From assembly GCA_036825195.1 (NCBI GenBank), contig DAISYQ010000002.1, positions 62,001 through 126,000 on the forward strand: a DNA stretch of 64,000 nt, given 5' to 3'. Below are positions 52,914 through 60,071 of this stretch, piece by piece (within the stretch, counting starts at the first letter, position 1; each line of letters opens with the position of its first letter). A program made the position numbers and the translations under genes. The DNA is from UBA2210 sp036825195. Its GTDB lineage: Bacteria > Desulfobacterota > Syntrophia > Syntrophales > UBA2210. The notes under the pieces are model-generated. The model made no database searches. It was not told where the DNA came from and was given only the letters and a program-made list of their open reading frames with translations.

Positions 52914-53008
52914 CCCCGCTGCTTGCAGTGGGGTTGGCAAGCGAATAACAGATAAAAACATTCCATGCCGATCGGAGATCTCCCGCAATCTGTTGCAGGG
53001 ATCTTCAA
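52914..53008 (+). repeat. Dispersed two-hairpin repeat, copy B
   Basis: First hairpin CCCCGCTGCTTGCAGTGGGG (52914-52933, 8-bp stem with a CTTG loop), then GCGAATAA, then CCGATCGGAGATCT, then CCCGCAATCTGTTGCAGGG and ATCTTCAA to 53008. It has the same order as copy A at 40579-40661, 12 kb away. It fills much of the 326-bp gap between the amidohydrolase genes and tRNA-Leu. Confidence 0.65.
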
Positions 53009-53095
53009 TCGGATGTTTTCTTATCACAGCATTCGTTTGGTCTTCAAGCAGGAATACCCCGGCCGGGTTCAATTAATTATTGTATGAATATAACC

Positions 53096-53124
53096 TTGAC
53101 ATGTTTTTGTAAAAATAATAGTAA
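53096..53124 (+). promoter_or_regulatory. Sigma-70 promoter of tRNA-Leu
   Basis: A perfect -35 TTGACA (53096-53101), a 17-bp spacer, and TAGTAA (53119-53124) as a weak -10. It lies 57 bp upstream of the mature tRNA start. The -10 matches at only three positions, so the call is tentative. Confidence 0.4.
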
Positions 53125-53180
53125 CTCCTCAGGAGTCAGAAGGAATTCTGGCCGGGTTACCGATGAAAATATGTTTATGT

Positions 53181-53268
53181 GCCTGGGTGGCGGAACTGGT
53201 AGACGCAAGGGACTTAAAATCCCTCGGTCCTTGGGGCTGTGAGGGTTCGATTCCCTCCCCAGGCACCA
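53181..53268 (+). tRNA. tRNA-Leu (anticodon UAA)
   Basis: Acceptor stem GCCTGGG/CCCAGGC, D-arm with the GGTAGACGC of class II tRNAs, anticodon stem AGGGA/TCCCT around CTTAAAA (anticodon TAA), a long variable arm, T-loop GGTTCGATTCC, and an encoded CCA (53266-53268). The long variable arm and the anticodon fix it as leucine. Intact 3' end; foreign-looking genes begin right after it, so it probably served as the attachment site. Confidence 0.96.
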
Positions 53269-53280
53269 AATAATATTAAG

Positions 53281-53312
53281 GGGTTAGATCAAATAAAGTC
53301 TAACCCTTTTTT
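53281..53312 (+). terminator. Terminator of tRNA-Leu
   Basis: GGGTTAGA (53281-53288) pairs with TCTAACCC (53299-53306) around 10 nt, followed by six T. It begins 13 bp after the CCA end. Confidence 0.75.
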
Positions 53313-53319
53313 ATTTGTG

Positions 53320-53361
53320 GCTACGATTTAGCTACGATTTGATTAGATGGCAGTCTGCCAT
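53320..53361. repeat. Direct and inverted repeats beside the tRNA-Leu attachment side
   Basis: Two perfect direct copies of GCTACGATTT (53320-53329 and 53331-53340), 11 bp apart, are followed by the palindrome ATGGCAG-T-CTGCCAT (53347-53361). Short repeats at one helical turn beside a tRNA end are typical of recombinase or accessory-factor arm sites. That role is inferred from position. Confidence 0.4.
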
Positions 53362-53413
53362 ATGTAATTTTCATTGATTTTCTTTAGCCATTCTTTAACG
53401 AGAAATTAGTTTT

Positions 53414-53632
53414 TTACTCGTTGACAGCAGAATCAAAATTTGTACAATCAGAACAATATTTTTTTGCAACGTCTGTTATTACTTTAGTAATAACAGGAAA
53501 TTTTTCCCCAATATCACTGCCGCCATTGAGTTCTCTTATCTCAATTGATGTAGCAAATAAATTTTGAATCTCCTCAGTCTTTTCACATCCATTATTGAAC
53601 TTTTTACAATATACAAATAGTTTTGGTATCAT
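53414..53632 (-). CDS. Small hypothetical protein with paired cysteines
   Basis: 72 residues, start ATG 53632 behind GAGGG. Contains four Cys: one in FVYCKKFNNGC and the pair in KKYCSDCTNF near the end, so a small metal site is possible. Lies 51 bp after the metallo-beta-lactamase gene on the same strand and may be the third gene of that unit. No family recognised. Confidence 0.45.
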   Translation of the reverse strand: MIPKLFVYCKKFNNGCEKTEEIQNLFATSIEIRELNGGSDIGEKFPVITKVITDVAKKYCSDCTNFDSAVNE

Positions 53633-53683
53633 ATTTATCCCTCATGTTGTTGGTATAATCAAAGGAAATGCATTTTCACTGCA

Positions 53684-54709
53684 TCATTTTTGAGGATTTA
53701 GTTCCTTTACGTACCACCCTTTATGGGAATCGGAATAGAATGAATATGCATTTTCATCTTTAGCGTACTCTTCATTTGTAACATACAAAGACATATTATC
53801 ATCACAGTCAACTATCATCGACCCAGCCATATTATTAGTAATATAAGATAAACCTCTGCTTCGCCATGCACTGTAGGCCAAATCCTTTGATGGCGCATTG
53901 CCAAAAAATGTCATCTTAGGGTTGAGGATATCCAAAAATTCATACGATCTACCAGACTTTCTACCATGGTGGGGGGCTATTAGAAGTTCAACATCTTTTA
54001 CGAGATTTTCATGGGAATTGAGAATATGCTCCCATGCCTTATCGTGTGAGTCACCACTGAGGACTATGCGCCCACTCGGACTCCAGTACATAAAAACATA
54101 GGAAGCATCGTTATATTCATCAGTTTTATTGGCATCTGTAACAAGCTGAGGTGTAGGAGCTAGAGTAAAAAATGCATCACCGGGCGGATCTCCATCCCAA
54201 TTTTTTCTTCTATATATTCCGGTATCTCCTGAGTAAAGTCTTATGGCCTTAGGGTCTGATTCAGGCGGATTGTCTCGGAGGGACTTATATAACTTCCAGT
54301 CTTCTTCTCGGTATGGTGATTCCTTCCACTCATCATCCATTTCCTTCTTATTTGCTGTATAGTAATAGTTCCATGGCTTTGAGTATTCGAATAGGTCCAC
54401 AAGACCATCAATGTGATCCATATCTGGATGGGTAATAGCAAGACGAAAAATTTGGTCTATCCCATGCTTAGACAAATATGCAATCGGATTCTCAGGATGG
54501 GCTTTTTGCCAATAGTTTTTTCTGGCTTGAGAGTCTTTAGCTAATTGGGATCCCTCAAATAGGAGATTCAAAGTTTCACTATAGGAAAGGTCTTTCTCAT
54601 TTCTCGGCAAGCGTGCATTGCATATATCGATAACCGATACATGGCCGGAATTATGTTCAATTATTGAACAGTCTCCATTCTTGACATTAAGGAAATGAAA
54701 TCGCGCCAT
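53684..54709 (-). CDS. ComEC-type metallo-beta-lactamase-fold protein
   Basis: 341 residues, soluble. It opens FHFLNVKNGDCSIIEH, the ComEC/Rec2-type MBL start (DVGQGDS-like, here NVKNGDCS). The metal motif is THPDMDHIDGLVDL (HxxxDH), a later strand gives VLSGDSHDKAWEHIL, and the last His is in LLIAPHHGRKSG. No membrane part, so it is a free hydrolase. Such proteins act on nucleic acids or nucleotides. It is 14 bp after a four-span membrane protein gene, with its own AGGGGG ribosome site. The pair next to a tRNA att site resembles a defence or toxin module. Confidence 0.75.
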   Translation of the reverse strand: MARFHFLNVKNGDCSIIEHNSGHVSVIDICNARLPRNEKDLSYSETLNLLFEGSQLAKDSQARKNYWQKAHPENPIAYLSKHGIDQIFRLAITHPDMDHIDGLVDLFEYSKPWNYYYTANKKEMDDEWKESPYREEDWKLYKSLRDNPPESDPKAIRLYSGDTGIYRRKNWDGDPPGDAFFTLAPTPQLVTDANKTDEYNDASYVFMYWSPSGRIVLSGDSHDKAWEHILNSHENLVKDVELLIAPHHGRKSGRSYEFLDILNPKMTFFGNAPSKDLAYSAWRSRGLSYITNNMAGSMIVDCDDNMSLYVTNEEYAKDENAYSFYSDSHKGWYVKELNPQK

Positions 54710-54723
54710 AATTGCCCCCTGAT

Positions 54724-55365
54724 TTACTTAAGGTCAAAATCTGATTGTGATTCAATGGCCAAAACATTGCATACAAATCTGTTGCCGTAGGTGCGGGCTG
54801 CGATGATAAGTATTAGGTATTGAACAATGGTAATGATTACATATATTAGTGTCACTCTCCAATTTGCATTGCTTCCTACCGCACTTGGTACAAAAACAAT
54901 CAGAAAAAATACGGAATAGGCAGCCAAGTCTCTTGAAAATAGCCAATCCCGGTGTGATTCTTGAACCCTGATATCACGCTCTACATCTTTGTAAATTCGA
55001 TACCATAACCGATTCTGGTCTTCTGGATTTGTAGGAAGTGGCCCCCATTTCTTTTCTAGAGTCTTAGGGTCAATCCTATGATCGGTTTTCATATGAACAG
55101 TAAACGCTCGACTGCCCGGCAATGGATAATTATAGTGCCAGTAAACAAGGCGGGCTTTTGCAGTAGCTGAAAACAAACCACTCAAGATAATTGTTGCAAT
55201 AGGTGATAGAGATAGGAAAACCCCGTCCTTTAAAGTAACTGTTTTGTATACGTCTTGCCAAGTATTTAGATCAACAGGCGAAAGAATGATTACCCAAAAC
55301 ACCACAAAATTTATAGCCGTAAAAAGTGCAAGATCTCTTCTGTATGTTGACTTCAAACTTTTCAT
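54724..55365 (-). CDS. Four-span membrane protein paired with the MBL-fold protein
   Basis: 213 residues. Two spans near the N-terminus (LALFTAINFVVFWVIIL, about 12-28, and FLSLSPIATIILSGLFSA, about 50-67), a charged cytoplasmic middle of about 80 residues with WYRIYKDVERDIRVQESHRDWLFSRD, and two spans near the end (AYSVFFLIVFVPSA and VTLIYVIITIVQYLILIIAA). The layout recalls SLATT-type and other membrane effectors in defence systems, but no family motif is certain. Start ATG 55365 after AGGAGC. First gene of the small minus-strand module. Confidence 0.6.
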   Translation of the reverse strand: MKSLKSTYRRDLALFTAINFVVFWVIILSPVDLNTWQDVYKTVTLKDGVFLSLSPIATIILSGLFSATAKARLVYWHYNYPLPGSRAFTVHMKTDHRIDPKTLEKKWGPLPTNPEDQNRLWYRIYKDVERDIRVQESHRDWLFSRDLAAYSVFFLIVFVPSAVGSNANWRVTLIYVIITIVQYLILIIAARTYGNRFVCNVLAIESQSDFDLK

Positions 55366-55452
55366 CTTAAGTTGCTCCTAGAATGCAACCGGTCGAATCA
55401 TCCATACTATTTTTTACACATTTGTCGTTAACTATAATGTTTTCTAGTAGTC

Positions 55453-55791
55453 TTAAAAATTCATTCGATCTCTCATTTCTTCTTTTGTCAAACCCTCATA
55501 AGCACTCGGAGGTTCTTGACGCCATATGCTCCACAGTTCTTTACTGTTTGAAGAGAGGAAAATTTTATCGCACGACATGCATGCTCGATGTGCTCTATTC
55601 TCTGGTAATTTAGTCCCTTTGGCTATCGTTATAAGGTCGGTGTGAGTTTCAGCGGGCTTGTTATGAGTGTTGGCTTTGAGCCATCGATATACTTTGTGCC
55701 TGTCCCAGATGTTACGTCCCCAGATTTTGAACCATGTAAGCAAGCCGAGTATTATGGCTGCAGTGATAGAGGTAATTATTGTCTCTGACAT
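55453..55791 (-). CDS. Membrane-anchored small winged-helix-like protein
   Basis: 112 residues. One N-terminal span (ETIITSITAAIILGLLTWF), then HKVYRWLKANTHNKPAETHTDLITIAKGTKLPENRAHRACMS, the pattern of a winged helix (helix, then TDLIT/KGTKLPENRAHRAC recognition helix), ending ELWSIWR. A soluble DNA-binding fold tethered to the membrane would be odd; it may bind protein instead. Lies 87 bp upstream of the four-span gene on the same strand. Confidence 0.5.
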   Translation of the reverse strand: MSETIITSITAAIILGLLTWFKIWGRNIWDRHKVYRWLKANTHNKPAETHTDLITIAKGTKLPENRAHRACMSCDKIFLSSNSKELWSIWRQEPPSAYEGLTKEEMRDRMNF

Positions 55792-55813
55792 TTTTATTTC
55801 ACCTCTTTGTCTG

Positions 55814-55839
55814 AAAATCCCGCTTACCGGCGGGATTTT
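55814..55839 (-). terminator. Terminator downstream of the 78-residue membrane protein gene
   Basis: AAAATCCCGC (55814-55823) with its exact complement at 55830-55839 around 6 nt. On the minus strand it ends in TTTT and lies 5 bp after the small gene's stop codon. Confidence 0.75.
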
Positions 55840-55844
55840 GCAAT

Positions 55845-56081
55845 TTATAGGAAATTACTGATGAGCTGAAAGATAAATCCAGCAATGACAAATATAACGC
55901 CTATTCGGAATTTGTTGATAATCTCGGTTACTGATTTTTTACCGTGTATTATTCCAATAAGACCTACTTTTGGCAATGCTCTCCATTGGTCTTTTACCAG
56001 AATGAAAATACCCACAATGTCAAAAACAAGTCCGATGGAATTGACCGTTTGACTAAGGCACATCAGATACCTTCCCCTCAA
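55845..56081 (-). CDS. Small two-span membrane protein
   Basis: 78 residues. Two hydrophobic stretches (IGLVFDIVGIFILV, about 16-29; FRIGVIFVIAGFIFQLISNFL at the end) joined by a basic loop. No family recognised. It has its own terminator and faces away from the rightward gene block, so it is the first leftward gene of the element. The start (ATG 56081) has AGGGGAAGG upstream on its strand. Confidence 0.5.
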   Translation of the reverse strand: MRGRYLMCLSQTVNSIGLVFDIVGIFILVKDQWRALPKVGLIGIIHGKKSVTEIINKFRIGVIFVIAGFIFQLISNFL

Positions 56082-56357
56082 AAGTTATCCACATCACAAA
56101 AACAAAATGGCATGTTATAATATAAATATATACCGCTATTATATCTATCAGAATACTTTAATAAATCAATAAGAAATAACTTTCGGACGTTTTCCCGCCA
56201 AAAGCCAATAGTGGCGAAAACATCGTCGGGTGTTCCGCTTCACGCACCACCCGACAGCTCGCCTCTCCCACTCCAGCAAATACAAACGCTTCCGATGTGA
56301 CAGCCGAGCCGTCGGGTTCCCCTCCGAGTTTTCGCCTTATAAATAATAAATAATAAT
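56082..56357. other. Hairpin-rich divergent region of the element
   Basis: 276 bp between leftward and rightward genes. It contains GTCGGGTG (56225-56232)/CACCCGAC (56248-56255), a perfect 8-bp stem with a 15-nt loop; GTCGGGT again at 56311-56317; and GGCGAAAAC near 56214 with its exact complement GTTTTCGCC near 56328. TTATCCACA-like sequence lies near 56085 and the 56100-56180 part is very AT-rich. Such features suit an origin or transfer site; the region could also be a two-way promoter. Confidence 0.45.
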
Positions 56358-56852
56358 ATGCTCAAAGACGTACAAAATTTTAAAAACACGACTGTTCATT
56401 GGGGGAAAACCCAAGCAGATATAATTGAACTTTTAGAGAAAAGAGGAATAAGAGAAACTCGTTTTACAAATATTTCTTATGAAACAGCTACTCGCGCTGG
56501 GTTGATAATGGACGAAGATACTTCTGCAATTATGCTTGAGTTTATGAAACCTATTACAATTGACAATGGTGTTGGAGGCATTTTGCCTGTCAGGATGATA
56601 ATCCCAAATATCCCTAACGATGAAAAGTTAAAGAAACAAGCTTATCGTATTTTTTGGCATTATCTTAAAAATAAATTTATTGGCATTGATAGTGGGTTGA
56701 TTGAATTCGAACAAGAATTTATGCCGCATATAGCATTAGGAAAAGGCAATGGCATCGGAAATGTTTGGAACGCTTTTAAACAAAAAATTCTACCAGGAAT
56801 AATTTCCGGTGAAGACTCTGATATAGCCTTATTAAGTCCACCTAAGAAATAA
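56358..56852 (+). CDS. Hypothetical protein of the element
   Basis: 164 residues, no family recognised. Mixed alpha/beta, with conserved-looking FMKPITIDNGVGGILPVRMIIP in the middle and a GKGNGIGNVWNAFKQKILPG helix near the end. No signal peptide or membrane span. The start ATG 56358 follows AATAATAAATAATAAT, with no Shine-Dalgarno site. Lies 14 bp before the replication-relaxation-like gene, so probably its operon partner. Confidence 0.55.
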   Translation: MLKDVQNFKNTTVHWGKTQADIIELLEKRGIRETRFTNISYETATRAGLIMDEDTSAIMLEFMKPITIDNGVGGILPVRMIIPNIPNDEKLKKQAYRIFWHYLKNKFIGIDSGLIEFEQEFMPHIALGKGNGIGNVWNAFKQKILPGIISGEDSDIALLSPPKK

Positions 56853-56866
56853 TAATAAATAAACAT

Positions 56867-57652
56867 ATGCGCCTTTCCGCAGATTACCAAGTCTTATACA
56901 ATCTGGCCAAAGTCCAATTTGCCACCATCTATAATTTCTCGCCGTTCCTATCCGAAAAGGCGACGACTATAAAAGGTTCTTTGATATGGGCGACAGTCCT
57001 ATTCAAGAAGCTGGAAAAGCAGGAGTTGATACGCAGGATACCGCTTTATGGAAGATACGGCCGTGCCTACAAATTCAATACCTTTTACACACCAACCGCC
57101 AAAGGCTTCAAAGTCTTGGAAGGCTTTGAGCCTAAATATCTTGAACCCAAGAGCGTTACCCAAATGATGCACCAATCGGCCTTAATCGATTGTATGCTGG
57201 GCTTTATCTACGGCTTTCCCGATTATGACATAGAGATAGATTATAATTTTGTGATGGACGGATACAAGCCGGACGCCTTGATCAGGATGACCGGCAACGA
57301 CGGCAACCGCTACGACTTTGCTTTTGAACTTGAACGCACCAGAAGCCCGCAGGCTATAAAGAAAGAGAAGCTTAGCAAAAATGACAAAATAAACCCAGCC
57401 AAACACGGATTATCAGAAAAAACAAAGTTTCTCTATGTCTATGCCCACGAGAGGTATAATGTCTTTGCCCGGCCGGTTGAATACGACAGGAGCAGTTTGA
57501 TACCGATAGCCAACAAGCAGTTTAAAAGGTTTTTATCCGCCGTAAAGGACCACTCCCCGCATAAATACCGCTTTACCTCACTCCACAATTTTACCCGTTT
57601 AAACCAATCTATCTGGCAAGACAGCCAGGGCAATCCAAGAAGTCTAATTTAA
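56867..57652 (+). CDS. Replication-relaxation family protein
   Basis: 261 residues. An N-terminal winged helix (YQVLYNLAKVQFATIYNFSPF..., then a wing with GRYGRAYKFNTFYTPTAKG, about 1-85) is followed by a restriction-endonuclease-like fold with PDALIRM and FAFELERTRSPQA (about 145-170), the PF13814 layout of proteins found in plasmids and integrative elements, sometimes in relaxosomes. No Shine-Dalgarno site precedes the ATG (AATAATAAATAAACAT). It suggests replication or transfer of the element. Confidence 0.65.
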   Translation: MRLSADYQVLYNLAKVQFATIYNFSPFLSEKATTIKGSLIWATVLFKKLEKQELIRRIPLYGRYGRAYKFNTFYTPTAKGFKVLEGFEPKYLEPKSVTQMMHQSALIDCMLGFIYGFPDYDIEIDYNFVMDGYKPDALIRMTGNDGNRYDFAFELERTRSPQAIKKEKLSKNDKINPAKHGLSEKTKFLYVYAHERYNVFARPVEYDRSSLIPIANKQFKRFLSAVKDHSPHKYRFTSLHNFTRLNQSIWQDSQGNPRSLI

Positions 57653-57666
57653 TAACATATAAAAAC

Positions 57667-57840
57667 ATGGGAGAAGAAAAAAAGCCTAAAGACGAGGCTA
57701 AAAAAGAGAAAAAACCCGTAACCATTCAACCGGTCAACAACGGCTTTCTGGTTTTTATACAGGGCGTTCCTACCGAACAAATCAAAATTTCAGCTACGTT
57801 AGATTCAGCTTTGCAGTTGGCCAAGAACTTACTGAAATAG
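57667..57840 (+). CDS. Small hypothetical protein, charged N-terminus
   Basis: 57 residues: a Lys/Glu-rich head (MGEEKKPKDEAKKEKK) and a beta-type tail (PVTIQPVNNGFLVFIQGVP...LDSALQLAKNLLK). It begins 14 bp after the preceding stop and uses an AT-only leader. Too short for a confident family; similar small proteins with a final LxxALxLAKxLL helix accompany single-strand binding or transfer genes. Confidence 0.45.
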   Translation: MGEEKKPKDEAKKEKKPVTIQPVNNGFLVFIQGVPTEQIKISATLDSALQLAKNLLK

Positions 57841-57900
57841 TTTTCAGACCATTGGGCTATAAGCCCTTTGGCTTGAGAATTAACAATTAACCATAAAATT

Positions 57901-58056
57901 ATGAACGGCAGGACAGCCAAAAAGTTCAGACGAGAAATAAGGCGCGTCTACTGGAAAGGCCTTGCCCGAAAACCAAGGTTCTGGCCGTGGTTTCTTTGGG
58001 AATGGCTTATGAGACGCGCTTATTTTGCGTTTTTCGGAGCCAAACACGTTAGATAA
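57901..58056 (+). CDS. Very basic small protein
   Basis: 51 residues with Arg/Lys/Trp-rich sequence (RREIRRVYWKGLARKPRFWPWF). Starts at ATG 57901 after CATAAAATT, no ribosome site. Strongly basic and aromatic, so it might bind nucleic acid or a membrane. No family recognised; coding status rests on the in-frame start, packing and amino-acid bias. Confidence 0.4.
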   Translation: MNGRTAKKFRREIRRVYWKGLARKPRFWPWFLWEWLMRRAYFAFFGAKHVR

Positions 58057-58280
58057 CCAAGCAGATCCATCTCAAAAGTACCATTCAAAATAAACCCATC
58101 GTTTTCTTTCCGTAATCTCCCAGCATAGCGACAGCCCTAACCCAGTCAAGGCGATGGATAAGCCTAACGGCTTACCCACACCTGATGACAGGCTTGGGCT
58201 CCCAGCCGCTTTATGCATGGCAGACGGAAAGTAAAACGGTCTTTTCGTTCTTTAACATAAACCGTTGTGAGGAGGTGATT
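58057..58280 (+). other. GC-rich, hairpin-bearing leader before the ArdC cassette
   Basis: 224 bp with no gene. It has TAAGCC-TAAC-GGCTTA (58159-58174), a GGCT/AGCC pair just after, and the phrase GACGGAAAGTAAAACGGTC before the GAGGAGGTGATT ribosome site of the next gene. Base composition is higher in GC than the blocks on both sides. It may be a structured leader RNA or a junction of two elements. Confidence 0.35.
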
Positions 58281-58751
58281 ATGAAAAAAGACAAAAACAG
58301 GCTTGTCGTCGGTTCGCGCGCTTGGGCCGACACTATACCGGAATGGCTTTTGGAAGAGATAAAAGCCGAGCGATTGATGCTGGGAATGGCGTCAATCATC
58401 AATCCTGAAGCGGAAAAAGTGGGCGACGCTGAAGTATGTGCCTATTTAATGACCGCTTCGCTGGAAGCGCCCCTAGGCTCCGACTACACAAGTATCTACG
58501 TCTATCTCACGGCAAAACTGATGGAACGGCAGGGGAAGGATATTCCCGATTTTGCCGCTGAGCAGCTTAAGAGGGGGTTATCTTCCTATGAGGAAATGGA
58601 ATTGAGGGACTTGCGATACACCATTTACCAGAAGCGCGGCGGTGATATCGACACGCCGATTTTGAACGTTTTGAGAGAGTTGAAAAAGGGCAAATTAAAA
58701 GAGCCGTATCCTGAACAAATGACGCTATTTGAGGAGATGAGAAATGTATAG
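58281..58751 (+). CDS. Hypothetical protein of the ArdC cassette
   Basis: 156 residues. I start at ATG 58281, 6 bp after GAGGAGG; an upstream in-frame ATG adds residues from the leader. Helical throughout; AWADTIPEWLLEEIKAER near the start and EPYPEQMTLFEEM at the end. No family I can name. It overlaps the following small gene by 8 bp, in a group of four genes that all have clear Shine-Dalgarno sites. Confidence 0.6.
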   Translation: MKKDKNRLVVGSRAWADTIPEWLLEEIKAERLMLGMASIINPEAEKVGDAEVCAYLMTASLEAPLGSDYTSIYVYLTAKLMERQGKDIPDFAAEQLKRGLSSYEEMELRDLRYTIYQKRGGDIDTPILNVLRELKKGKLKEPYPEQMTLFEEMRNV

Positions 58752-58926
58752 CCCGAAAATTGATAAACAGTTTATCCCGCTTCTCTATCGGGAAGCAAAG
58801 GAACTGAAAACTCCCATGACAAAACTGATCAACCGGATTGTCAGGGAACATTACGAAAGAAAGGAGGCGAGAGATGAAAGTCAGGGAAGTTTTGAACCAG
58901 ATATTAGACAGGTTCAAGTCGGGTGA
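58744..58926 (+). CDS. Small helical protein, possibly ribbon-helix-helix
   Basis: 60 residues: short strand-like YSPKIDKQFIPLLY, then AKELKTPMTKLINRIVREHYERKEAR, the length and pattern of a ribbon-helix-helix DNA-binding unit. GAGGAG lies 7 bp upstream. It overlaps the upstream gene by 8 bp and the ArdC gene by 53 bp in another frame, so all three are translated together. It could autoregulate the cassette. Confidence 0.5.
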   Translation: MYSPKIDKQFIPLLYREAKELKTPMTKLINRIVREHYERKEARDESQGSFEPDIRQVQVG

Positions 58927-59686
58927 TTTACCGCAGGCGGTCGCCTATTCGGTTTTCCCGAGGTTCAACGTCCCTGCAAACAGTTGGAGTTTTTTAAACC
59001 GCTTGACGCTTTTTATTTCAGGCACGCAGGACGCACGGGGATACCGGCAATGGCGAGAGGTCGGCAGGCATGTCAAAAAAGGAGCAAAGGCAATTTATAT
59101 TCTGGCTCCGCTTTTGAGGAAGAAAGCAGACAAGGAAGACAAGACGGAGGACTATTACTTGATCGGGTTTATATCCGTGCCGGTTTTCCGGGTAGAGGAT
59201 ACCGAAGGCGAGCCGCTTGATTATCAGAAAATCGAATTTGATTTTCCCTTAATGGACCGAGCGAAAGAGTGGGGATTGGATATATTGGCCGTCAGCGGAG
59301 GCCAGGACTACTACGGCGCTTATACGGGTAAAGAAATCAGAATGGCGACACAAGAGGAAATCGTTTTCTTTCACGAACTGGCGCACCACTCCCATAAGCT
59401 TGTTTTAGGGCAGTTAAAGGGAGGGCAGGACTGGAAACAGGAAATAGTGGCCGAACTTTCAGCACAGGCTCTTTGTTATCTCTACGGGGCAAAACCCGAG
59501 ACGCACCTTGGCAATACCTACAACTACATTGAACGGTATGCAAAAGAGTCTCAACCGCCTATGACGCCGATTACGGCTTGCCTGCAAGTCTTGGGCGAGG
59601 TCGAGCAGGTGTTAAGCCTGATCATCAAGGGAGGAGGTGAAGAAAAAGAGAACGGGCAGATAAGGCAGGTAGCGAGGGCAATTTAA
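58874..59686 (+). CDS. ardC: ArdC-like antirestriction protein
   Basis: 270 residues from ATG 58874 (MKVREVLNQILDRFKSGDLP), 5-6 bp after AAGGAGG; the further upstream ATG would overlap more of the previous gene. The N-terminal single-strand-DNA-binding domain holds NVPANSWSFLNRL and GYRQWREVGRHVKKGAKA; the C-terminal metallopeptidase-like domain has HExxH as FFHELAHHSH (about 176) and a downstream Glu in EIVAELSAQAL. ArdC proteins protect incoming plasmid DNA from restriction. Its presence supports a transmissible element. Confidence 0.85.
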   Translation: MKVREVLNQILDRFKSGDLPQAVAYSVFPRFNVPANSWSFLNRLTLFISGTQDARGYRQWREVGRHVKKGAKAIYILAPLLRKKADKEDKTEDYYLIGFISVPVFRVEDTEGEPLDYQKIEFDFPLMDRAKEWGLDILAVSGGQDYYGAYTGKEIRMATQEEIVFFHELAHHSHKLVLGQLKGGQDWKQEIVAELSAQALCYLYGAKPETHLGNTYNYIERYAKESQPPMTPITACLQVLGEVEQVLSLIIKGGGEEKENGQIRQVARAI

Positions 59687-59701
59687 GAAAGGAGAGAAAA
59701 A

Positions 59702-59893
59702 ATGGCACTTAAACAGATTGGCGTTTTATGGAAGAAGCAGGGCAAAAAGACGGGTTTCTTGTCGGGAATCTTAGACCTCGGTGTGCTGGGTAAAGTGAAC
59801 ATTGGTATATTTCAGAATGAGAAAGAGGCGGAGGACGCCAGCAAGCCCGATGCGACCATTGTTCTTTTTGAAAACGAGAAAGCGGAGGACTAA
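59702..59893 (+). CDS. Small DUF736-like protein
   Basis: 63 residues, predicted beta-rich: ALKQIGVLWKKQGKKTGFLSG, then KVNIGIFQNEKEAEDASKPD and ATIVLFENE. The IGxLWxK...GxxxG pattern resembles the DUF736 family, small proteins found beside conjugation and ArdC-type genes. GGAG lies 8 bp before the ATG. It is the last gene of the cassette; a terminator follows. Confidence 0.5.
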   Translation: MALKQIGVLWKKQGKKTGFLSGILDLGVLGKVNIGIFQNEKEAEDASKPDATIVLFENEKAED

Positions 59894-59924
59894 TAGTTTT
59901 CCACAGCTGCAAAACAGCAAGCAT

Positions 59925-59957
59925 AAAAGAGGCAAATATTTAAGGTTTGCCTCTTTT
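59925..59957 (+). terminator. Terminator of the ArdC cassette
   Basis: AAAAGAGGCAAA (59925-59936) and its exact complement TTTGCCTCTTTT (59946-59957), a 12-bp stem with a 9-nt loop and terminal T-run. It closes the group of genes that have Shine-Dalgarno sites. Confidence 0.85.
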
Positions 59958-59990
59958 GATTATGGCTAATATTAGAGTGATAACGGATAC

Positions 59991-60019
59991 TTGACAGCTT
60001 TCAAATTGCTTGCTATACT
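59991..60019 (+). promoter_or_regulatory. Near-consensus sigma-70 promoter
   Basis: TTGACA (59991-59996), 17 bp, TATACT (60014-60019). The -35 is perfect and the -10 has five of six matches. It lies 53 bp before the next start codon and 34 bp after the terminator, so it begins the rightward early-type operon. Confidence 0.8.
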
Positions 60020-60071
60020 TAATTATATAATCAAGAAAATCCCTATCCTTAATTTACTAACCCACCTTTTT

